DNA from: Anaerolineales bacterium
GTDB taxonomy: Bacteria > Chloroflexota > Anaerolineae > Anaerolineales > DRMV01
Assembly: GCA_015484985.1 (NCBI GenBank)
Contig: WFUL01000100.1
Coordinates: 1 to 12,321 of the forward strand
DNA: 12,321 bases
Direction: 5' to 3'
The stretch's first letter is position 1. Every line of letters begins with the position of its first letter. The notes under the pieces were generated by a model. That model saw nothing but the letters and a program-made list of their open reading frames with translations, had not been told where the DNA came from and did not search any database. The translations under genes were made by a program, and so were the position numbers. Below are positions 1-9,863 of this stretch, piece by piece.

Positions 1-1
1 G

Positions 2-7
2 TATAAT
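2..7 (+). promoter_or_regulatory. Consensus -10 box upstream of rpoC leader
   Basis: TATAAT is a perfect sigma-70-type -10 hexamer at the extreme left edge. Any -35 element lies outside the window. If it is used, transcription would start near base 14 and give a leader of about 245 nt before the rpoC GTG. The gene to the left (rpoB is usual) is not visible, so the box could also lie inside an upstream transcription unit. Confidence 0.45.
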
Positions 8-43
8 TCCAAGCGACATGAAGGATAGGAAGGTCAACACGCA

Positions 44-91
44 AACAGGCGCGCGAAAGAGTCGCGACGACTCTTGTCGCCTGTTCTTTTT
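44..91 (+). terminator. Terminator-like hairpin with T tract in the rpoC leader
   Basis: Bases 44-51 pair with 78-85 (8 bp). After a small internal loop, 57-64 pair with 68-75 (8 bp) around a CGA triloop. CTTTTT follows at 86-91. This has the form of a Rho-independent terminator. It could end the unit to the left or act as an attenuator between the -10 box at 2-7 and rpoC. Confidence 0.6.
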
Positions 92-161
92 GTCTGTTTA
101 TGGGTGATTGCATGAGGTCCTGGTACGTTTGCAAGACGATGCACACCGCGTCACGCCCTGC

Positions 162-221
162 CGTCATCGTGGCCCCCAAGATGACGTCCCGGATGGGATT
201 CCTGTTGAAACACGCAGTTTC
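162..221 (+). promoter_or_regulatory. Run of short hairpins in the rpoC 5' leader
   Basis: Three simple stems follow one another: 162-168 with 180-186 (7 bp, CGTCATC/GATGACG), 187-190 with 195-198 (TCCC/GGGA), and 207-211 with 217-221 (GAAAC/GTTTC). They lie in non-coding sequence between the terminator-like hairpin and the ribosome binding site. They may form a structured untranslated leader. Individually the last two are short enough to occur by chance, and I recognise no riboswitch class. Confidence 0.3.
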
Positions 222-243
222 TCCTACTCCCAAAGCGCTCCAT

Positions 244-258
244 TAAGGAGGTTGATCC
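244..258 (+). promoter_or_regulatory. Very strong Shine-Dalgarno site of rpoC
   Basis: TAAGGAGGTTGATCC matches the complement of the 16S rRNA 3' tail (TAAGGAGGTGATCC) except for one extra T. It ends directly at the GTG start and fixes that start. CTCC (238-241) can pair with GGAG (247-250) across a 5-nt loop and could partly hide the site. Confidence 0.85.
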
Positions 259-4533
<4,275 letters not shown>

Positions 4534-4562
4534 GCGGGACGCGCCCTGTGGTATATCCACTG

Positions 4563-4608
4563 CAAAGTGATGCAGCGGCGAAGCCGCCGCTGCATCACTT
4601 TGTCTTTT
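4563..4608 (+). terminator. rpoC terminator; first copy of a repeated palindrome
   Basis: Bases 4563-4580 pair perfectly with 4585-4602 (18 bp, AAGC loop), and TCTTTT follows at 4603-4608. The hairpin begins 29 nt after the rpoC stop, so it is a convincing intrinsic terminator. Its core, GATGCAGCGGCG..CGCCGCTGCATC, recurs at 8391-8421. The very stable hairpin motif GCGAAGC is at 4578-4584, which allows an alternative fold with a bulge. Confidence 0.85.
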
Positions 4609-4721
4609 CCCGACCCTTTCCTGACGTTCATCGGATATCGTTTTGGCGAAGGGTGCCGAACAGGAACCCATGCGGTTATCCGTCTGGGATGCGATGAGGT
4701 TCGGAGAAGGAGGCGTGCCCC

Positions 4722-5765
4722 ATGGAGACCTTCCCCTCTGTGTGTCCGTTGTGCGGTCATGCCCATGATGCCGATGTCGAATTCTGTCCGGTCTGTGGAC
4801 ATGAACTGGCGGTGTCTTCCGCGGATTCGCTGGCGCGCATCTTGCTCCACCAAATACAGGAGATTCTCGAAAGCCTGTTGAACCCCGTGTTTGCCTTCTT
4901 CAAAACGTTGTGGTTGGTCGTTTTCCGCCCCGTGAGCCTTTATCAGGCCCTCATGGATGGGCGACGCCCCATTGAACGTATAGGCTTTCCCTTTCAATTC
5001 TTGTGGAAATGGCTTTTTCCTGACGTGCGTCCGTATATCCTGGATCCTCTGGAGTTCTTGCTCACTTCCCTCGTGTTGGCCTTGCTCTTGGGAAGTGCCT
5101 CGGAGGTGGAAGGGGTGTTCTCTGAATCGGCTCAAGCGTTCAACCAGGCCCAGAATTTGGCGCTGCTTAATCCAGTGACGTCGGAGGAAATTAACCTGAT
5201 TACCGACCTTTCGGTAAATTTCATGGCCTTCCTCCTGGCCCTGGTGTTGCTCATCGTGCTTTTGGTGGCCGCGGCCATCTTCCGGCTCTGGTTGGGATGG
5301 GGGCGTCCTCGCGCCCGTAAAACCCTGACCCGGGGAACTTACCACTTCTGGTTCTACAGTATGGGTGCGGTGATGTTGGTTATGTTGTTCGCCCGTTTCC
5401 TGCCCCGGGCGCGCGGCTGGGACGCGCTTCCTGCATGGCGTTTCTGGATGCCCGTGGGAACGGGAGTGCTCATCCTGCTCTTGATTTGGCTCTTCGGGAT
5501 GGCTCCCTTCTTGGTTTTCCGTGAGTGGGGCTGGCTTCGGACGGCCGGGGCCGTGTTCTCATCGTGGGTGTGGCTGGGCGTATCCTACGGGTTTTGGACC
5601 ACCATCGGTCAGGCGCTTCTGGTCTGGCCCGTGGTGCTGTTCATGATGGCGCTCCTTCTCCTGGCCGCGCTTCCTCCGCTTTGGCTCCTTTGCGCGATTC
5701 CTGGGGTGGCGGTCAGCATTGGCCTGCTGGGCATCTACCGGGAGGTCCTTCAGCACCGGTCTTGA
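4722..5765 (+). CDS. Zinc-ribbon multi-span membrane protein, function unknown
   Basis: The 347-aa protein begins with a zinc ribbon, C8-x2-C11-x10-C22-x2-C25, each pair in a CPxCGH context. After an amphipathic stretch (residues 35-75) there are about six hydrophobic segments, near 108-125, 167-190, 207-226, 241-266, 275-318 and 319-338. It has no signal peptide, so the ribbon should face the cytoplasm. The segment FFKTLWLVVFRPVSLYQAL and the overall shape recall Yip1-like bacterial membrane proteins, but I cannot confirm that family. AAGGAGG at 4707-4713 lies 8 nt before the ATG and supports this start. It follows the rpoC terminator by about 110 nt, and I see no convincing promoter in that gap. 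Its stop lies 25 nt from the convergent methyltransferase gene. Confidence 0.85.
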   Translation: METFPSVCPLCGHAHDADVEFCPVCGHELAVSSADSLARILLHQIQEILESLLNPVFAFFKTLWLVVFRPVSLYQALMDGRRPIERIGFPFQFLWKWLFPDVRPYILDPLEFLLTSLVLALLLGSASEVEGVFSESAQAFNQAQNLALLNPVTSEEINLITDLSVNFMAFLLALVLLIVLLVAAAIFRLWLGWGRPRARKTLTRGTYHFWFYSMGAVMLVMLFARFLPRARGWDALPAWRFWMPVGTGVLILLLIWLFGMAPFLVFREWGWLRTAGAVFSSWVWLGVSYGFWTTIGQALLVWPVVLFMMALLLLAALPPLWLLCAIPGVAVSIGLLGIYREVLQHRS

Positions 5766-5790
5766 TCAGGGAAGCCGTCGTCCCTTGCTG

Positions 5791-6603
5791 CTACGAGGAA
5801 AAGGCTTCCAGAGCCTTTTGTCCTTCGTCGTCATATTCGGGTGGGGCAGGGGATTCCGCAGGTGTGGAAGGAAGTGGCCACAGCCCGCGTTCCTTTAAAA
5901 AGTGTCGGGCCAGGGCGTCCCCCCGCTCCAGGATGCGCAGGTACCAGGTCAGGGTCACCTCCTCCTGTTCTTCGGGAGTCAGACGCCAGGGGAGGTCATC
6001 CCGTTGATGCAGGCGTTGTACGATGGTGAACAGGGTGATGCCCACACTCACGGAGATGTTGTAACTCTCGGTGAAACCGTACATGGGGATGCGCAGAATC
6101 CCATCGGCCAGAGCCAGGGCTTCGTCGCTCAGTCCTTCCAGTTCGTTGCCGAACCAGAAGGCCACCGGCCGGTCCAGGGGGATGTCGTCCAGAGACGTCC
6201 AGGTTGGGTTATAGGGGGATGTGGCCACCAGGCGGTATCCCCGGGCGCGCAGGTATTCGGCACACCGGCGGGTGTTGTTGGCCTGGGGGTCTCGAAAACG
6301 GTAGAGGTTAACCCATTTGGAAGCCCCCATGACCACCTTGGGGTTCAGGCGGTACGCGTTCCAGTTTTCCACGATGTAGATGTCCTGCACCCCCAGGATT
6401 TCCGCGGTGCGCAGGGTCGCGCTGGCGTTTTGGGGCTGGTAGATGTCCTCCAGCACCAGGGCCACGTAACGGGTGCGCCAGGGCAGGACCTGGCGGATTC
6501 GCTCCTTCTTGTTCTCGGTGATGAACTGGCCCAGATAGGCGATGAGTTCCCGCCGAACCTCCGGGGGGATGCGGTGAATGGGAATGCCGCGCGGTTGCAT
6601 CAT
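5791..6603 (-). CDS. TrmH-family (SpoU) 2'-O-ribose RNA methyltransferase
   Basis: This 270-aa SAM-dependent SPOUT enzyme probably methylates a ribose 2'-OH in RNA; tRNA Gm18 is the best guess. SpoU motif 1 is LEDIYQPQNASATLRTAE (about residues 51-68, with N59 and R65). Motif 2 is WFGNELEGLS, and motif 3 is RIPMYGFTESYNISVSVGI, which closely resembles TrmH and forms the knotted cofactor site. The C-terminal 40 residues are Pro- and Glu-rich and probably disordered. The open frame runs further upstream, but that part is the shadow of xdhC. The start at 6603 overlaps the xdhC TGA as ATGA, with GAAGG 7 nt upstream, and a second ATG follows immediately. Translational coupling to xdhC is likely. 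A rRNA target cannot be excluded. Confidence 0.9.
   Translation of the reverse strand: MMQPRGIPIHRIPPEVRRELIAYLGQFITENKKERIRQVLPWRTRYVALVLEDIYQPQNASATLRTAEILGVQDIYIVENWNAYRLNPKVVMGASKWVNLYRFRDPQANNTRRCAEYLRARGYRLVATSPYNPTWTSLDDIPLDRPVAFWFGNELEGLSDEALALADGILRIPMYGFTESYNISVSVGITLFTIVQRLHQRDDLPWRLTPEEQEEVTLTWYLRILERGDALARHFLKERGLWPLPSTPAESPAPPEYDDEGQKALEAFSS
5799..5819. terminator. Bidirectional terminator inside the 3' end of the trmH-like gene
   Basis: AAAAGGCT (5799-5806) pairs with AGCCTTTT (5812-5819) around a 5-nt loop. Read on the minus strand it gives a GC stem followed by TTTTCC just before the TAG stop. Read on the plus strand it gives the same stem followed by TTTTG, 34 nt past the stop of the membrane-protein gene. 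It can therefore serve both convergent units, though the stem is short. Confidence 0.5.
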
Positions 6604-7451
6604 GCCGAAACCTTCACCGACAGGGCTTCGTGGGTTCGAGGGAGTGACGACGTGGTGGCTGTTTCCGGTGCCAGCACACCCCGATAGACGCCCACCACCT
6701 GAGCCATGATGCTGAGGGCGATTTCCTCCGGGGTTTCCGCGCCGATTTCCAGGCCGATGGGGGAAACCACCCGGTCTACCCAATCCTGGGGAACCCCCTT
6801 TTCCTCCAACAGCGCCTTTCGGGTCGTGGCCCAGCGCCGTCGGGACCCGATGACGCCGATGTACCGGGCCGGGGTGCGCAACAGAACGGGCAGGGTTTCG
6901 ATGTCGATTTGCGTGCCCGGGGTGACGAGCACGAAGTAGGTTCGGGGGGTGATGTCCAGGTGCTCTGGAATTTGAGACGGATGGATGACCAGATACTCGT
7001 CCGCACCGGGAATACGTTCCGGATTGCACCAGTCGGCCCGTTGGTCACATAACACCACCTTCCAGCCCAGCCACTTCCCAAGATGGACCACGGCTTTCCC
7101 CACATGTCCCGCGCCCACCACCACTAAGGTGGGGGGAGGGAGGACCGGCTCGATGTAGACGTGCACCTCGCCGCCACACACCCCGGGGTCCCCCTTCTTG
7201 GGGTCCACCATGTTGTACGTGAGATAACGGGGACGGCCGTCCTGCAAGGCTTCCTCCGCGGCCTGGCGCACCCGGAATTCCAGTTCCCCTCCCCCCACGG
7301 TGCCCTCAAAGGAGCCATCGGCGTAGACCAGCATTTTGCTGCCGGGCCGGCGGGGCACCGAGCCCCGGGTCATGACCACGGTACACAGGGCTACGGGTTG
7401 GTCTCTTTCCACGGCCTGGGCCAGGCGGCGATAGATGTCCCGTTCGTCCAT
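6600..7451 (-). CDS. XdhC/CoxI-family protein (molybdenum hydroxylase maturation)
   Basis: The 283-aa protein has the two usual parts of the family. The N-terminal XdhC_CoxI domain spans about residues 10-101, with RGSVPRRPGSKM, GTVGGGELE and CGGEVHVYIEP (C92). The C-terminal Rossmann domain spans about 107-255, with VVGAGHVGKAV at 111-121, IGSRRR at 201-206 and SPIGLEIGAETPEEIALSI at 230-248. Known members bind molybdenum cofactor and help insert its sulfurated form into xanthine dehydrogenase-like enzymes. No such enzyme or cofactor gene lies in this window, so the client is unknown. The start lies 9 nt after the peptidase stop, with GAGGAAGG just upstream. The stop overlaps the methyltransferase start by 4 nt, so this is the middle gene of an operon. 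Confidence 0.9.
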   Translation of the reverse strand: MDERDIYRRLAQAVERDQPVALCTVVMTRGSVPRRPGSKMLVYADGSFEGTVGGGELEFRVRQAAEEALQDGRPRYLTYNMVDPKKGDPGVCGGEVHVYIEPVLPPPTLVVVGAGHVGKAVVHLGKWLGWKVVLCDQRADWCNPERIPGADEYLVIHPSQIPEHLDITPRTYFVLVTPGTQIDIETLPVLLRTPARYIGVIGSRRRWATTRKALLEEKGVPQDWVDRVVSPIGLEIGAETPEEIALSIMAQVVGVYRGVLAPETATTSSLPRTHEALSVKVSA

Positions 7452-7460
7452 ACGCCTTCC

Positions 7461-8156
7461 TCAGCGCCGCCGGCTGGTGCCCAGCACCAGACTCACGTAG
7501 TAGAGCAATTGGAGCAGCGCGACCACCAGCGCGGCCACGTAGGTCAGGGCCGCGGCGGTGAGCACTTGCTGAACGCCTTTGGCTTCCTCGGGGTGGGTGA
7601 TGATGCCCGTGGTCTTGAGGAGTTTCTTGGCCCGGGCCGAGGCGTTGAACTCCACGGGCAGGGTGACCAGGGCGAAGAGCGCGCCACCCGAGAAGATGAT
7701 AACGCCCAGCCAGGCCAGTTCGGTGAGGCGCAGCATCAACCCGATGAGGATGAAAATCCAGCCCAGATAGGAGCCAATGTTCACCGCGGGGACCATGGCC
7801 GTCCGCAGGTGCAGCGGCAGGTAGTTCTGGGCGTGCTGGACGGCGTGGCCCAACTCATGGGCGGCCACCGCGGCGGCGGCCACCGTTCGTCCGTGGTATA
7901 CCTCTGGGGAAAGGCGTAACGTCCGGGTCCGGGGGTCGTAGTGGTCCGAGAGCCACCCCCGTACCGGCTCGATGCGCACCGAAAGGCCGGCCCGTCGGGC
8001 CAGGTACGCGGCCACTTCCGCGCCCGTCCATCCCTGGCGCAGGGGTACCCGACTCCATTTTTCGTAAGCACTCTTCACATACCACTGGGCCAGCATCATC
8101 AAAATCAGGCCCGGCAGCATGAAGAGCAGGTAATAGGGGTTGTAGAAGAAGAACAT
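7461..8156 (-). CDS. YugP-type membrane zinc peptidase (Zn_peptidase_2 family)
   Basis: The 231-aa protein is a membrane-bound metallopeptidase-like protein of the YugP family (neutral zinc metallopeptidase, family 2). The N-terminus MFFFYNPYYLLFMLPGLILMM is a hydrophobic anchor. DHYDP at 71-75 is a family hallmark. The zinc motif HELGH is at residues 100-104, and E169 in PVEFNASARA is the likely third ligand. Further membrane segments lie near 125-142, 147-166 and 203-226. The frame is open for another 39 codons upstream, but ATG 8156 is the better start. It begins the conserved N-terminus, has AGGAGGG 8 nt upstream, and lies downstream of a TATAAT box at 8209-8214 that falls inside the longer frame. 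It is the first gene of the operon with xdhC and the trmH-like gene. Its substrate is unknown. Confidence 0.93.
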   Translation of the reverse strand: MFFFYNPYYLLFMLPGLILMMLAQWYVKSAYEKWSRVPLRQGWTGAEVAAYLARRAGLSVRIEPVRGWLSDHYDPRTRTLRLSPEVYHGRTVAAAAVAAHELGHAVQHAQNYLPLHLRTAMVPAVNIGSYLGWIFILIGLMLRLTELAWLGVIIFSGGALFALVTLPVEFNASARAKKLLKTTGIITHPEEAKGVQQVLTAAALTYVAALVVALLQLLYYVSLVLGTSRRR

Positions 8157-8163
8157 CCTTGTT

Positions 8164-8170
8164 TCCCTCC
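8164..8170 (-). promoter_or_regulatory. Shine-Dalgarno site that decides the peptidase start
   Basis: Read on the minus strand, GGGCAGGAGGGAAACAAGG precedes the ATG at 8156. AGGAGGG lies about 8 nt from it. The upstream ATGs in the same frame have no comparable site. Confidence 0.7.
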
Positions 8171-8208
8171 TGCCCTGTTTTGGGTGTTTTTCACACAACA
8201 CACGCATC

Positions 8209-8214
8209 ATTATA
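8209..8214 (-). promoter_or_regulatory. -10 box of the peptidase-xdhC-trmH operon
   Basis: TATAAT on the minus strand is a perfect -10 hexamer and predicts a start near 8202, with a 5' UTR of about 46 nt. I see no good -35 at 16-18 bp. Because the box is nearly symmetric, the plus strand reads TATACC at 8211-8216 with TTTCAC 16 bp upstream, so some rightward initiation is possible. Confidence 0.55.
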
Positions 8215-8222
8215 CCCAGGGC

Positions 8223-8435
8223 CTTCCCATAAAGGTGCGGGCTTTTGAACTGGTGCATACCCACATATCTCAAGTACGTTCCTGTTTCTCACCCCAAGCG
8301 AAAGGCATGTCAGATGGGCCAGCCAAACCTATCGCTGCAAGCCGTAGATAGTCCTGTCTGGGCACGGGACCGCAGAAGGGGAAACAAATGGATGCAGCGG
8401 CGGCGAAGCCGCCGCTGCATCCATTTATCTTTCTT
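8223..8435 (+). ncRNA. Possible small structured RNA ending at a strong terminator
   Basis: No protein gene is apparent here, yet an intrinsic-terminator-like hairpin with a T-rich tail (8386-8435) sits in the middle of a divergent gap. The sequence before it can fold as a rod. GTTT 8284-8287 pairs with AAAC 8282-8285 in part only, so the firm outer pairs are CCCC 8292-8295 with GGGG 8378-8381, then GCG 8298-8300 with CGC 8371-8373. Inside are CAGA 8311-8314 with TCTG 8357-8360, CTATC 8329-8333 with GATAG 8347-8351, and GCT 8334-8336 with AGC 8340-8342. Large internal loops remain. I do not recognise a known RNA family. The 5' end is a guess from the plus-strand reading of the -10 at 8211-8216. 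Confidence 0.22.
8386..8435 (+). terminator. Second copy of the repeated palindrome, terminator-like
   Basis: Bases 8386-8404 pair perfectly with 8408-8426 (19 bp, GAA triloop inside GCGAAGC), and a T-rich ATCTTTCTT tail follows at 8427-8435. The core matches the rpoC terminator at 4563-4602 apart from one extra GGC in the left arm. No protein gene ends nearby on either strand, so it may terminate a small RNA, insulate the divergent promoters, or be a dispersed repeat. Confidence 0.75.
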
Positions 8436-8526
8436 CCAAACCCAGCAGGTGCGGGGCTTTCCTTAGGCCATTTCTTGGATACCCAGGGGATTACATCAAG
8501 TTTTTAAATTTCTCAGATGAATACCC

Positions 8527-8555
8527 TTGGCGCTCCTGATGTTTCCCGGTACAAT
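8527..8555 (+). promoter_or_regulatory. Sigma-70-type promoter of the FBP aldolase/phosphatase gene
   Basis: TTGGCG (8527-8532) and TACAAT (8550-8555) are separated by exactly 17 bp. The predicted start near 8562 gives a leader of about 62 nt. An AT-rich stretch (8499-8515) lies upstream and could act as an UP-like element. Confidence 0.6.
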
Positions 8556-8623
8556 ACAAAAGCCTTCTCCATTGTGCAATCTGCTGCCTATTCATTCCAT
8601 CCCTTTGCTAAGGAGGACACCTG

Positions 8624-9775
8624 ATGGTGACGATTAGCGTGATTAAGGCGGATATTGGGGGTTGGGTCGGCCACAGTGGGGTGCACCCCGACCTGCTGGA
8701 GGCCGCACGCGAAGTGATGGAAAAGGGGCGCAAACAGGGCGTCCTGTTGGATTATCACGTCGCCTATTGTGGTGACGATGTCAACTTGATTATGACCCAT
8801 ACCCGGGGCAATGAGGACCCGGAGGTTCACGGTCTGGCCTGGGAGGCCTTCCAGAAGGCCACGGAGGTGGCCAAGTCCCTCAAACTCTATGGCGCGGGTC
8901 AGGATTTGTTGGTCGACGCATTCAGCGGGAACGTGCGGGGCATGGGTCCTGGCGTGGCCGAAATGACCATTGAGGAGCGCAAATCGGAGCCCATCATCGT
9001 GTTCATGGGGGACAAGACCTCCCCCGGCGCCTGGAACCTGCCCCTCTTCCGTATTTTCGCCGACCCCTTCAACACCGCGGGTTTGGTCATTGCTCCCTCC
9101 TTGCATAAGGGGTTCCGGTTCGAGATTCACGACATCCAGGAATCTAAGCGCATCTTCCTGGATGCACCGGGGGAAATGTACGACATCCTGGCCTTCATCG
9201 GCGCGCCGGAGCGCTACAACATCAAGGCGGTGTACAGTCGGGCTACGGGCGAAATCGCCGCGGTGTCGTCCACAGAGCGCCTGTCCCTGGTGGCGGGGCG
9301 CTATGTGGGCAAGGACGACCCGGTCATGATTGTCCGCTGTCAGTCCCAGTTCCCCGCGGTGGGTGAAGTGCTGGAACCCTTCACCTTCCCCCATCTGGTG
9401 CCCGGGTGGATGCGGGGTTCCCACATGGGTCCCATCATGCCCGTTTCCCTGGAGCAGGCCCGCACCGCGCGCTTCGATGGTCCGCCGCGGGTGGTGGCCT
9501 TGGGCTTCCAGATTTCCGACGGCCGCCTGATTGGGCCGGTGGACATGTTCGACAACCCCGCCTTTGATGAAGCCCGGCGTATGGCCAACCAGGTGGCCGA
9601 TTACATGCGCCGCCACGGTCCCTTCGAGCCCCACCGTCTCCCTTTGGAGGAGATGGAGTACACCACCCTGCCGGACATCCTCAAGCGCCTGGCATCCCGT
9701 ATGGAGGACCTGGACGGCCGGACAGCCACCACGGAAGAGGCATTGCGGGCCATGCCGGAGATGGACGTGGATTAG
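8624..9775 (+). CDS. Bifunctional fructose-1,6-bisphosphate aldolase/phosphatase (class V FBPase)
   Basis: The 383-aa protein matches the archaeal-type FBPA/P (ST0318-like) along its full length. This enzyme condenses dihydroxyacetone phosphate with glyceraldehyde 3-phosphate and then dephosphorylates the product to fructose 6-phosphate, making gluconeogenesis one-way. Likely metal ligands are D10, H17, D51, D52, Q93, D130, D231 and D232, in IKADIGGWVGHSGVH, YCGDDVNLIMTH, GAGQDLL, FMGDKT and VGKDDP. The Schiff-base lysine is K230 and the paired tyrosine is Y227 (GRYVGKDDP). A later conserved tyrosine, Y346, is in EMEYTTLP. ATG 8624 has TAAGGAGG 7 nt upstream and the N-terminal VTISVIKAD of the family. 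Its own promoter lies at 8527-8555. It appears monocistronic, and a hairpin at 9804-9837 separates it from convergent rpoD. The family is known mainly from archaea and thermophilic, early-branching bacteria. Confidence 0.96.
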   Translation: MVTISVIKADIGGWVGHSGVHPDLLEAAREVMEKGRKQGVLLDYHVAYCGDDVNLIMTHTRGNEDPEVHGLAWEAFQKATEVAKSLKLYGAGQDLLVDAFSGNVRGMGPGVAEMTIEERKSEPIIVFMGDKTSPGAWNLPLFRIFADPFNTAGLVIAPSLHKGFRFEIHDIQESKRIFLDAPGEMYDILAFIGAPERYNIKAVYSRATGEIAAVSSTERLSLVAGRYVGKDDPVMIVRCQSQFPAVGEVLEPFTFPHLVPGWMRGSHMGPIMPVSLEQARTARFDGPPRVVALGFQISDGRLIGPVDMFDNPAFDEARRMANQVADYMRRHGPFEPHRLPLEEMEYTTLPDILKRLASRMEDLDGRTATTEEALRAMPEMDVD

Positions 9776-9803
9776 ACCCACACCTGTGTTGGTCCATGAA
9801 CAA

Positions 9804-9837
9804 CATAGGGGGCAGCCTTTTCGGGCCGCCCCCTATG
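9804..9837. terminator. Hairpin shared by convergent FBPA/P gene and rpoD
   Basis: CATAGGGGGC (9804-9813) pairs with GCCCCCTATG (9828-9837). After one A-C mismatch, GCC 9815-9817 pairs with GGC 9824-9826 around TTTTCG. It sits midway between two convergent stop codons. Neither side has a strong T tract, so termination efficiency is uncertain. Confidence 0.6.
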
Positions 9838-9863
9838 CGCTTTATGTGCATGGGCTGTGCGCT

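Noticed and set aside
5902..6687. A 261-codon plus-strand frame
   Set aside because: It is antisense to the TrmH-family gene, whose SpoU motifs are clear, and has no ribosome site.
6604..7029. N-terminal extension of the TrmH-like frame
   Set aside because: The extension is the out-of-frame shadow of xdhC, rich in Pro, Gly, Arg and His. The ATGA overlap at 6600-6603 gives a far better start.
8270..8385. A tRNA, SRP RNA or known riboswitch in the divergent gap
   Set aside because: I found no T-loop GGTTCGA-type sequence, no SRP tetraloop or asymmetric-loop motif, and no TPP, cobalamin, FMN, SAM or glycine riboswitch signature. Only generic stems remain.
8588..9781. A 397-codon minus-strand frame covering the FBP aldolase/phosphatase gene
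   Set aside because: It is an exact shadow of a well-conserved plus-strand gene with its own promoter and ribosome site. The translation is His- and Gly-rich and unlike any family.
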